From Sialis fuliginosa (taxonomy: Eukaryota; Arthropoda; Insecta; Megaloptera; Sialidae), in contig OY540809.1 in assembly GCA_961205875.1 (NCBI GenBank), forward strand, positions 12,474,267-12,538,266: a stretch of DNA of 64,000 nt, read 5' to 3'. Below, piece after piece: positions 28,294 through 39,000 of the stretch. A program made the translations under genes and the position numbers. Every line of letters starts with the position of its first letter. Positions within the stretch are counted from its first letter, which is position 1. The notes under the pieces were generated by a model that ran no database searches, was not told the DNA's origin, and saw only the letters and a list, made by a program, of their open reading frames with translations.

Positions 28294-28827
28294 ATGTCAA
28301 CTGTTACTTTACAATTAGATTCTGATTTATCAGCAGATTTAATATTAGCATCATTTGAAGAAGTACAAAATATTACTGAACTACGTTCTAAACTAATTAA
28401 TAATTCGTTAGAATGTGCTATCATCAAAAGAAGTTTAGTTTTAGATCCACTTCAAATAGCAATAGCTGCTAATCGTGCATTGTTGAGTGAAAAATTTGGT
28501 CATTTAACAACAAAAACTGTTTATTCTGAAATTTTATTTAATTTGAATTTGTCAAAAAATATTTCACAAAGTCTTCAAAAATTTGGTCTCGATGAATCTG
28601 AACCAAACATAGTAGTAGTTATTATACAAAAGCATGGAACTGATTCTAATACAGAAAGTATATTATCATTGATTAAGGGAACCATTGTTGATATTAAATC
28701 TGTTAAATATGTAAATGAAAAGTTAATTAAAAAAACTTATAAAATACCTGAACAAGAATTGAAAACATCTACTTTACTTAAATCTATAATTAGTAGAATC
28801 GCAACAAAAGATTTTATTTCATTTTAA
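28294..28827 (+). CDS. TPRKB: KEOPS/EKC complex subunit TPRKB (Cgi121)
   Basis: Single-exon ORF of 177 residues. The Cgi121/TPRKB fold is recognisable from the N-terminal beta strand, the ITELRSKLINNSLECAIIKRSLVLDPLQIAIAANRAL block, KTVYSEILFNLNLSKNISQSLQKFG and the VVVIIQKHG strand. TPRKB binds the kinase PRPK/Bud32 in the KEOPS complex, which installs threonylcarbamoyl on A37 of ANN-decoding tRNAs, and it helps position the tRNA CCA end. Length matches the family (about 175). The start is the first ATG after an in-frame stop. Divergent from ALKBH5, followed by UCHL3 on the same strand. Confidence 0.92.
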   Translation: MSTVTLQLDSDLSADLILASFEEVQNITELRSKLINNSLECAIIKRSLVLDPLQIAIAANRALLSEKFGHLTTKTVYSEILFNLNLSKNISQSLQKFGLDESEPNIVVVIIQKHGTDSNTESILSLIKGTIVDIKSVKYVNEKLIKKTYKIPEQELKTSTLLKSIISRIATKDFISF

Positions 28828-29199
28828 TAATTGTGTAATTTAATTAAGTATGTATTTCTAATGGATAGTTAGTAAAACCAAGGACATCAAAATTGTTAAA
28901 TACATGTAGGTATATTGATTGATTTTGTAACTTTACTAATGTTGTGTTACTATTAAATATAGATTACCATAATATATCGGTTAATAATTATATTATGAAA
29001 CATTAATTTCTAATAAAATTTATGCTATTGTCCTTATTTAAGTATAAGTATAAACTTTTAATAAATTACACAACCATTAATGCTATTTCAAAACAGTTCA
29101 ATGCAGAATTTTATTTAATATTGTTTGTGTTATACGTTATACAATTTTCTACATTCAATATTCATTGTAGTATTGTTATTTATTGTTTCAGTACTAACA
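28828..29199. other. Upstream region and probable 5' UTR intron of UCHL3
   Basis: Short AT-rich gap. A good acceptor (TTTATTGTTTCAG at 29179-29191) lies just 8 bases before the UCHL3 start codon, so the 5' UTR is probably spliced. The donor was not identified. Confidence 0.45.
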
Positions 29200-29883
29200 A
29201 TGGCTTGGCTTCCACTCGAATCAAACCCAGATGTTATGAATACATATCTGAAAGAATTAGGTGTACCTGTAAAATGGAATGTTACTGATGTGTTTGGATT
29301 AGAAGATGATGCTCTTGCTTGGATTCCAAGGCCAACTGTAGCATTCCTTTTATTATTTCCAGTTACCGATCAACATGAAGAATACAGCGGCAAGCAAATG
29401 GCTGAAATAAAAGAGAAAGGCCAAACAGTTTCTCCTAAAGTATATTTCTTAAAGCAAATTGTTCAAAACGCTTGTGGAACAATTGCATTAATTCATAGCA
29501 TCGCGAACAATACGGATAAAATTCAATTAGGTGACGGACCTTTAAAACAATTCTTGGATGACACTGTGAAATTAAACCCAGATGAACGTGGTAATCTGTT
29601 GCAAAATGCTGAAGGGATAATCAACACTCATCGTGAAATCGCTTTACAAGGACAGACTGAAGCTCCAGAACCGAGTGCACCAGTCAATCATCATTTTATT
29701 GCTTTCGTTCACGTTGATGGAAGTCTATATGAATTAGATGGAAGAAAAGATTTCCCTATTAATCACGGACCAACAGCTGATGATAAGTTTGTCCAAGATG
29801 CAGCTAGAGTTTGTCGTCAATACATTGAAAGGGATCCAAATGATGTACGCTTTACAGTTGTGGCATTGGCTGCTGCAGAATAA
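29200..29883 (+). CDS. UCHL3: Ubiquitin C-terminal hydrolase UCHL3-like
   Basis: 227 residues in one coding exon. A peptidase C12 domain covers the whole protein. The catalytic residues Gln86, Cys92 (VQNACGTIALIHS), His165 (NHHFIAFVHVDG) and Asp180 (LYELDGRKDFP) have the same spacing as human UCHL3 (Q89, C95, H169, D184). It hydrolyses small adducts from the ubiquitin and NEDD8 C-terminus in the cytosol. The start MAWLPLESNP aligns with the family N-terminus. The frame stays open upstream without family similarity, and a splice acceptor sits just before the ATG, so that upstream part is not coding. Length and sequence fit UCHL3 rather than UCHL5, which has a C-terminal extension absent here. 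Confidence 0.96.
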   Translation: MAWLPLESNPDVMNTYLKELGVPVKWNVTDVFGLEDDALAWIPRPTVAFLLLFPVTDQHEEYSGKQMAEIKEKGQTVSPKVYFLKQIVQNACGTIALIHSIANNTDKIQLGDGPLKQFLDDTVKLNPDERGNLLQNAEGIINTHREIALQGQTEAPEPSAPVNHHFIAFVHVDGSLYELDGRKDFPINHGPTADDKFVQDAARVCRQYIERDPNDVRFTVVALAAAE

Positions 29884-30010
29884 ATCTCGAGACCAAATAC
29901 TTACGTATCATCAAAATTTTATGATACGCCTTCTTGCTGAGCTGTGTGCTTTACATTATTGTTTAACGTGCATAAAATATATATATTTCTTTGTTTTGTA
30001 AAGTCATTAT

Positions 30011-30016
30011 AATAAA
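30011..30016 (+). terminator. UCHL3 polyadenylation signal AATAAA
   Basis: AATAAA about 130 bases after the stop codon. Confidence 0.55.
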
Positions 30017-31097
30017 ATTCAGTCTATATTTTAATAAATTGGTATGTTTTCATAAAATCACTACATATTTTTTGCAATGTATATGTATGTATGTCATTTT
30101 GCATAATATGTAATAAGAATTAATATAATGTATTCTGTAACATGAAATTTGTTATTAATTAATATACCTACCTATTATAGCAATGTCCTCAAACTTTTTA
30201 AAGTTATTCCTGATGATGCCTCAAGTTAACGCCTTTTCACCAAATACATTTTTTAAATAATCAAGTCGTAATATTAAATAATAATTTTATTTTTTGATCA
30301 GCATTGTATAAACTTTTAAATATAATTCAAATACATTTTTGTGTTTATGAATAATAATCATTTTACGAAAATACAGCTAAAATTCTTTTAAAAGATCTAC
30401 GCATTAATAAAATAAAACAACTGGATTCTTCATACATCTGGCTAACAAGAAATCAAAAAATATTGTCTATTGCTTTAAATTTATCATTTTTAAACAATTC
30501 TAAATATTTATAATTTATATATATATATACATAATATAATGTGTAATTATTTAAAATAACAATGAGACAAAATATATATTTACAATTTTTCTCAAAAAAT
30601 ATATTAGTTGTTGGATTTGACTTCATTTTTTACATTAATTATAAATTCTGATATTTAATTAATACTAATGTTAGTTGCAATAATAGGAGTTCCGTTAAAT
30701 GTAGTTTTATTAACACTACAACCACCGACACAGTCAACTATAGTTTTTGTTGTTTTTAATTAAAAAACCAAATGTATCGTCCAAATAATATTTAATTTCT
30801 TATTTAACGTACATCTCTTTCCATAATGCAAACAACAAAACAGTGCCCCACTCAACATAATTTCTGTTTTATTGTGGTTAAGGTGTAAATATTTAGTTTA
30901 AACTGACCAAGAAACTACACTGTTTTCTAGTAAAAGCAAGCTGTTTAGAAATACATACGTATAATAAATAAAATGGTAAAAATCTACATATGACCAATGA
31001 CGTCAGTTGTAGTGTTCAATAATAAAAATTATACAGATTGAAAATGATGTATAAATTATAATATCTACCAACACATTTACTTTAAAATCTAGGCTAA

Positions 31098-31441
31098 TAC
31101 AGAGAATATGGGTGTCCGCTGTCAAATTTATCAATAACCACGTATACAGTTATTCAGAATAGAGTTGATGCTCTAACAATATGAACATGTTAACTGTCCT
31201 TGGTTAGGGCAATCTATGGGGTGAAATCGAGTTGATTAGTTTTGGGTTGGTTAGTTCTCTTTAGATAAAAATGGGGATTCTATCTCTGCCATAACAAACT
31301 GTTTTTAAATAATTCTATCAAATAAAATAAACAAAAATGGTAAAAATGTTCTAGTCACGCATGCGCATCAACTCTATTCTGAACAACTATATTGTACGTG
31401 ATTTTTGACAAATCTCACAGGGAACACCAATATTCTCTGTA
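31098..31441. mobile_element. MITE, complete copy of the 4411-4714 family
   Basis: A 344-base element. The ends TACAGAGAATATGGGTGTCC and the inverted TACAGAGAATATTGGTGTTC match, and the inverted similarity continues to TTCAGAATAGAGTTGATGC, about 75 bases in all. TAA occurs outside both ends. Internal GGGGATTCTATCTCTGCC recurs at 2866 and 4558. Confidence 0.85.
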
Positions 31442-31568
31442 TTAACTAAAATCTGTGCTTTGGAGTCTATAACCCAAAATTTATACCACTGCTTGCTTAA
31501 CCATTTACCGCATGGATTATGATAGGAGGAAACAAGCCATGGGTTTGACCCTTGAGGGCCACACAACC

Positions 31569-32232
31569 AACTTCCCAATATGGTATGACTATAAATACTT
31601 GAATAGTGATTATTTATTGTTTCTATATAGTTTGTGAATAATTTTTTTATTATGTGTATAAAAAATTTTAATGGAATTTGTCAGAAATAAAACTCGCCTT
31701 TGTATTATGAATATTAGTTTTCTAATATCCTAATGTCAATAATATAATATACATTTTTAGAATAACTAATTTAACAATTTGAATTAAATTGCATTTGTTT
31801 CCATTATTAGTATTTAAAATTCAAATTTTGATGATTTTCACCTTTCACCCCTTTAATGGCTGTTTAGGCACGTTAACAAAAAAAATACTGAAATACATGT
31901 TTCATTATTTGTATTGTAGAATATTTATGCTCAGTTTCAAATAAATTTGACCAAAAAAAAACAACTTTTAGACAGCTTTTTACCCCCGTAGGGGTTGAAT
32001 TTCAAAAAATCCATTCTTCAGATTATATTCACATCAAGACGCTTCAATTGACACCCCAACGAAGTCAATAGTATTTTTTATTTACGAGATTTCGTGCACG
32101 TAAAAATGACACGCACACACATCTTTCTGAAAATAGTGTAAATATACTATAGTGACCTTGAAACATACAAATATGTTGAAATTTTTTATTTTGATTTTCG
32201 GACCGATTACAATAACTTCCTAATGGGAAGTT
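31569..32232. repeat. Dispersed repeat, AACTTCCCA-ended, copy 1
   Basis: Begins AACTTCCCAATATGGTATGA and ends GATTACAATAACTTCCTAATGGGAAGTT. Shares ordered segments with 33358-33836 (GTATGACTAT, ATTATTTATTGTTTC, CACCCCAACGAAGTCAATA, GAGATTTCGTGCA, GGACCGATTACAATAACTTCC). Similarity also extends slightly left (CTTGAGGGCCACACAAC). Confidence 0.75.
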
Positions 32233-33357
32233 ATATTTGTATCAATCGATTTCTTATTAATCTTACTAAAAACATAACGTATTGAAAAAAATAAATGTGT
32301 CATAATAGATATTATTGAAATATTTTTTTTGTTTTTTCTCTAAAATCTGCCGTTCTAGGCTATAACCTAACTCACGCTATTGGACAGAAACAGTACCTGT
32401 TTTCGAGACTCCAAAACATAGATTTCAAAGTAAATGTGCTGGTAGATAATACGTTATAGTAGCACCTTGAAAACTAACAAATACAGTAGATACTGAATTA
32501 TTTTATACATAATATAATATTTCTGTTTTAATGATAGGTATGTTACAAAAATAACCAGTAGCTAACAATGGCCGTAAAATAGATTATATTGTCTTATCGG
32601 TTTGATTGTTCCATATTGTAAAGTATTTATTAGTATAATCAAGAATCTACTGTACAATTTATTTATATTTATACTAAGGTGTAAATTATTTTTAATTGTA
32701 TAATTGTATCAATTTCATTTTAAAATATCACTTCTTCCAAGAGAATTAATAAAATAATATACAAAAGATTATTATATATATTAATTATTCTATAAATAAT
32801 TTTTTTAAATTTAGCTTACATGTGTATAAATATTTTTGAGGCAAAATAATAAGTGTTGACTATTTACTGAACACAATTTTAAAATACAACCCCTCTTATT
32901 AATTATATTGTTATAATCAATAGGATTATTAAACTTATTGTCTTGTTCTTTATTTCAAATATGAATTTTGTGGTTCAATGTAAGGTTGGCTACATTTAAC
33001 TTATAACAAAAATTTTGAAAATTATATTTTCAGCCAATATTTATAATATTTATTATGTTCACATTACAATAAATTAATAAACATTTAGTTGTGACCAAAA
33101 ATATAATTTATTATTATAACGTTTCTAAATGAGAAGGGTTATATTGCTTCCTATATTTTGCATTGAAGAAGTAATAATTATTTATAGGATTGTCATTTTT
33201 GAATACCTATGTTACATGTTACATGCATTTCTGACCTTTTTATCTTCATGTATTTTATTTGTAGATAAATTTATTTTGGCATGTTTGTTTTTCTGTATTT
33301 ACTCTGCGTTATACAAATTAAATAGATAATACAACAAACCTTGAGGTCCACACAACT

Positions 33358-33836
33358 AACTTCCCAGTATGGTATGACTATCTATACTTGAATTTTGATT
33401 ATTTATTGTTTCCATATAGTTTATGTGAATATGTTATTTTAACAGTAGGGGCATAAAATATCACTTAATACGCATCTGGATTAATTTTTTTAAATTGATT
33501 AAATTATTTAATTATTATTATATCCAAGGTTTCATAGTATTTTAAAGTATCGATTGCCACCAAAACAAATTAGATCTGATAAGCCTTTTTCAAGAAATTC
33601 TGAAATCTACTTTTTTGCAGTCTGTTCTAACAGAAAAATGGCTAGACCGAATTCGATGAAATTTCTTTCAGATCATATTCACGTCGAATGGCACCCCAAC
33701 AAAGTCAATAACATTTTTTATTTGTGAGATTTTGTGCAGAAAAAAAATGACACTCACGTCAAACATAAAAATATATTGAAAATTTTGATTTTGATTTTTG
33801 GACCGATTACAATAACTTCCCAATGTTGGGAAGTTA
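33358..33836. repeat. Dispersed repeat, AACTTCCCA-ended, copy 2
   Basis: Shorter copy of the 31569-32232 repeat. Starts TAACTTCCCAGTATGG and ends CAATGTTGGGAAGTTA, which are inverted over about 10 bases, suggesting a transposon end. Confidence 0.75.
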
Positions 33837-34148
33837 AAAATTACAAGTGAAATAATACATATACAAATGTAAAATACTATTTTAGTTTGCAAATAAAAAA
33901 AGAAGACAATCCTAACAATAATTTTAATTATTTTTAATAACTAAAATAAAAATACACCTATTGCTATACAACTACCAACAGCCAAGCTATTATAAAATAT
34001 TTATTATATGGCAAATATTTAATTGTAGCACTTTTTTTATATTATTGTATAACGATTTGTATAAAGCATTATATTTTTTACACGAATCTATGACACAACA
34101 TTATTTTATATAGTTTGATTATTGTTTTAAATTATGTATATGTATATA

Positions 34149-34319
34149 CAGTGAAATTTATCCTCACAAACATCTTTATTAGCAGATGTTTTCTCCATAA
34201 AGGATGTTTCTAATGCACAATTGGAATAATATGCTTCACAGCCCATCTTTAAAATATGAATGTTATTCTTAATAAGGATACAATATTTACACCAGGAAAG
34301 TTACCAGGAGATTTCACTG
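34149..34319. mobile_element. Pogo-like MITE
   Basis: CAGTGAAATTTATCCTC at the left is mirrored by CAGGAGATTTCACTG at the right, with TA on both sides. Internal phrases of the type CTCCATAAAGGATGTTTC are typical of CAGTGAAA-ended pogo/Tc1-mariner MITEs. About 170 bases. Confidence 0.6.
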
Positions 34320-35272
34320 TATATAAGAACAATGCCCGTTATTATAAACAAATTTAATACATAAAATTATCTATGGATTTGTTTTTAGAATACTTCAATT
34401 TACTAAAACACACTCTAGCTACTCTTTTAATACCGTTGTTTTTTTACTTACGCTACTGCATGCGCTAAAATATTAATAAATGCCACGGAACTGTCATATA
34501 AGTTTGATACTCCATTTAAAGCTAATACATTTTATTTAATTTCTTTATAATACCAGGCACTAGACAAATATAGTGCTTGTCTATTCATAAACAGTGGGTT
34601 TGATATTATCAACTGAAACATTATATTTAATAATAAAAAATGTATAATCTTTTGAAATATTTTTTATGTTAATTTTAAAATAAAATAAAGATATTATTTT
34701 TGAAATTAGGCCAGCTCTGTCCAAGTTGCAACCTACTAAAATTTTAAAAATGAAATAAAGTTGGACAGCGCTTTAGGTAATCTTTCTGTGACATACATTT
34801 AAAAACATAATGTCTGTAGTTGTCGACAACAAAAATAATAAAGTTATACTAGAATATATAAATAACACAACGCAACAAAATACACAGTTCAATGATCAAC
34901 AAATCATATCGATATTAACATGTAGATCAAATTGCAGAACATTATAACAAAAACTTGATAGGTGGGGGTAAAATGTGATACGTATATATTAAAAATGTAG
35001 TGTTGTCGACATGTAAAACAATTACAACACAAATAATAAACTAGAATTAAATAGAGTATTGTATTATAATACTACACTTTCCATTAAACTGCATTAAGCA
35101 TGTGTCAAAACGGTTTTAAATTAAATATATTTCATAAATATTGCATGAATTTTATTTTATTGAAGGTTATATACATTTAATCATTTTATAACAGAATGTA
35201 CAAATATATTTTTGTAAGAAAATATTCTCACTAAACACAAATTTATATTTCAGGGGTCAAATATCGTTTTTT

Positions 35273-35612
35273 TTATACCTTAGATTAGGAAAGACTATGG
35301 ATACATAACAACCAATACCAGTCCGTATACAAAACTGTTACCAAAACTTGATGGCAGCCATCTTTCATCAAATGTCATTTCCATTAATATATCGCAGAGG
35401 TGTTAGTTGAAAGTTTATAATATACAAATATGCTTTAAATTACAATTGAATTTGATATGTAAGAGAGATGATAGTTTCAAATAGACGTTTCTCTGTTAAT
35501 CAATTATCACTGAAATAATTTTAAAGACAATATAAAACATTTATTAATTAATATTATAATTCAAAATGGTAACTACGCTAGGTAATGTATTATGAGTCCT
35601 ATATCTTTCCTT
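35273..35612. repeat. Dispersed repeat, copy 2 (partner at 24251-24660)
   Basis: Same order of shared phrases as copy 1, beginning CTTAGATTAGGAAAGACTAT. Overall high identity with small deletions. Confidence 0.8.
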
Positions 35613-36013
35613 GTCTAAAGATTTTACTCTAAATAAGTTTTTATTTAATATCTGATGACACGTAAATGTATTAACCTTCAAAAACAAATTCTATTAAAAT
35701 TATAAAAAAATAATAATAATAATATATACAAAGCAGTTATAGATTGTGGTAAAAGCTACAAACATACCATTTATATATGTATACTTTAAAATTGTACAAT
35801 AAAATAAACCTCTCTTGTAATTTGTAACACTGTTAATAAAAATTTATCACTACTTTTTTACACAATGTAATACAAAAACTTAGCTCGTCAAATAACACAA
35901 ACAAAAACTATCAAAGGGCAAATTCAGCTAAACCAAAAAATATATATATTGACTATATTTTAAAATAATAACTAGTTACACACATTCGTTCATTAAATAT
36001 CTGGATACTTTCC

Positions 36014-36088
36014 TTAAGCACTGCCGGTTTGTAGAGGTGGATAGGCAACATTAGCGGCTGCAGCTAACAAACCAAGAGCACCGCTATG
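36014..36088 (-). other. In-frame 24-codon extension after the RPTOR UGA stop
   Basis: After the TGA at 36091-36089 (next base C), the same frame stays open for 24 codons to a TAA at 36016-36014. The stretch is GC-richer than the rest of the 3' flank and encodes an Ala/Gly/Leu-rich peptide beginning HSGALGLLAAAANVAY. It may be a stop-codon readthrough extension, a single-base sequencing or assembly error, or chance. Confidence 0.45.
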
Positions 36089-39000
36089 TCATCTCTTTGG
36101 TTCGACTGAGTATACACTAACTGAACAGTTTACAGAACCAGCTGCCAGCGCAACTCTTTGTGGATGATACTCCAGACAGCTTACTGAACCTATTCTAGAT
36201 CCCATAAATCCTTCATGGAATTTAATTATGTTCATCACTTCTCCAGACATTTTATATACACTTATATGTTGATTCATCGAACCACTATAAAAAAACAAAA
36301 AATATGTAATATCATATACCAGTGTTTCTCAACCTTAGAGTTCTGTGAGAAATTGTAATGAAATTATTGTAGTAGTTATTTTCTGTGTGATATGGGGTAA
36401 ATTTTTTGTGTAAATAGGGTTGAAAAAACAGGAAACTAGTATTTAATAAAAATTAATATAATTACCAAGCAAATGTATCTGCGTTATGATGAACAGCCAT
36501 TGCTGTCATTCCCTGTGACGTTTGACATGTAGAAATAGGAACACTTTGTCTAACATCAAAAATTCTAACTTCACCGTTTAAACTGTAAAAAAAAAAAATA
36601 AAGCGCTCATAATGCATATACAAATAGTATAAAATAAAAAACTTACCAGCCACTTATTATACGATCGTGATCAGCTCGCAAACAAATAGCTAAAACCCAA
36701 GTCGTGTGGTCTCTCCACGTCATCACTCTGCTCTCATGTGAAGATAACCTCCTGTCAAACATGCGCACAGATCCATCTCCACAGCCAATCGTTATTAGCC
36801 GACCACCATCGCTGTCTAGACAAGTGACGCAGCTGTCTGCCCCCGTCGGAATATCACAAATACGCCTCTCCGTTTCGGCGTCCCACAATCTGACTAAACG
36901 AACGTCACCGGTTACTAATACTGTTTGGGAGGTCTGTTCCCATCCGACGATTACACCTACTGATGACGATGATCTGTTCAACAAAACAATACAGGTATTT
37001 TTTTTAGCAAAATAATCATATCAAGGTTATAAAAATATAGTTACCTCGCGTTTGGTTGAATATCGATAAGACCTTGCCATGCAGTCACAAGTACCGGTTC
37101 TTTAGTGTGTACAGAAGCTGCACCGATTGTTGGAGGTCTCCATACTTTAATCGTACCATCATCTGATGCTACCATCAGTAGAGCAATATCATGCCCATTT
37201 ATGAACTCCATTGATGTGATTCTTGTTACTGTATTTCTTGTACCTCGACTTTGCCAATAACAAAGCTTTGCTCCAGTACTCCAGTCCCATGTACTGTGAA
37301 AATGTCATTATGTCATACATGTCTTTACAGAATTTAAAGAACTTCATTACCTAAAATAATCTTTTCCGGCAACAGCAATTTGATTATCATACGGATGAAA
37401 TTTAAGTGTTGAAGGTGCATGTGGACTTCGTGATGTGAAAACTTGTGATTCAACTTTTACAGACCCGTTTCGAACTCGCCTATATTCTTCTTGGGAATCT
37501 CTTCGTAAAGCTGCATTTCTGGTGTAAAAATGATAAAACGGCATTGAATCCGATTCGAAATGTAACGACATCAAAGTGGTGGGAGAATACAAGCTAAATG
37601 ATCAATATTTAATTTAATTTACCTTAAATATCTCCACTCTTGTTCATGATGTGTAAGTGATTCGACATCAAAATCAATTTCCTGTTTATTCATCACAGGT
37701 TGAGCAAAATGTTTACTAGCCCACGAGACATACTGCGTTGTAACTAAAGCTTTGCGACTGTTGTTTCCACTCGAAAGACCGCCTTCACTGTTTTCTTCAA
37801 CTGTGTTTGAAGACTCTTCATTAATTGTATTAGGAACTACTTTTCGTACACGATGTGCGAGATGTGATGATCTACAAAGTTAACAACAATGAATTAATCA
37901 ATGTATTTTTTATTAACAATGATTTTTTTGGCGTATATACTAACCTACTATTAAACCGATGTATATCGTTTGGTGAATGCATTGTGGGAGGTGACTTTCC
38001 GAAATTCATTAAGGGGGGTGAATCTCCAGAATGTGTAAGTGGCGGTGATTCGCCAGAATGTATTGGAGGAGATTCTCCTGATAAATAACTTGTTCTGTTT
38101 GGACTAGGGGGTAAACTCATGCTGCTGTTCAGTCGACATTCTATACCGGAATCTCTTAAGATACTACACTCTTTTACCTAGAAGAGATTATTAAAATTAT
38201 TTCAATATTTACGGTTATTTACAATTATATTTTTTAAACACACATTTTGCTGTATTACCAAAAAAATGTGTTTGTTCTTTTTTTGTTAATCTTACAATTA
38301 GTATTTTTTTATGGTATCACTAAAGTGCTACTACTGTGAAGTTTTTAGATTTTTTTGAGCCAAAATAGAAGGGAAGGGGGCGTATGAAATGACTGTTTGA
38401 GTCTTTTGCTTGTGCCATTTTTGAGTTAGACAAAATAAATAAAAATAGGATCAAGTTCTACTGATCAAGACTTATACTTTCATACATAACCTAATTTTAG
38501 GTTTATGTTAAATTTTCAAGTTTCCAGCTGATATAGTTTATGAAATATTTTGCTGTGATGGATAAATAACAAAGAGAGATTAAGGGGTTCTGGTCTAGAC
38601 CTATGTGTCAGAACAAAACTTTAACGTAAGTCAAGGATAATAAGTACAAGACAAGATCAAAAAGAAAGCAACTACAGAAAGCAGAAAATAAACAAAATAA
38701 TAATAAATATATATTCACCTACTGAACAAACTACATAAAAAAAATTGCGTAACTTTACCTGACTACGGATACAGAAATTACACAGAATATGACGTAACCT
38801 TACTTGATTACGTATATAGTTGGTGATGGTTAATGAAGACTGCGACACGGAAGGATGTGGATCAGAATCCAACACGGTCATTCCATACCACAGCTTCATG
38901 TACACGCTACCATAGGCAAGAACGGGAGACGTCCCAAGTGTAGAACCTCTACTCGAGTTTGCGCCCAAACTACTAATCGAGGAACTACTCGCCACACGTT

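Larger units (their letters stand above)
29884..36013. other. Repeat-rich intergenic region UCHL3-RPTOR
   Basis: Six kilobases with no supported gene. It holds the MITE at 31098-31441, the related repeats 31569-32232 and 33358-33836, a pogo-like MITE at 34149-34319 and a dispersed repeat at 35273-35612. The rest is AT-rich sequence, with the 3' UTR of RPTOR at the right edge. Confidence 0.6.

Noticed and set aside
33129-33329. 66-residue hydrophobic ORF
   Set aside because: AT-rich, Leu/Ile/Phe-biased chance ORF in a repeat-rich gap; no family or gene context.
37519-37593. Longer RPTOR exon 15 using an acceptor at 37594-37595 (adds 25 residues in frame)
   Set aside because: It would leave an intron of only 29 bases, and the downstream acceptor at 37519-37521 restores the conserved WRYLRN junction.
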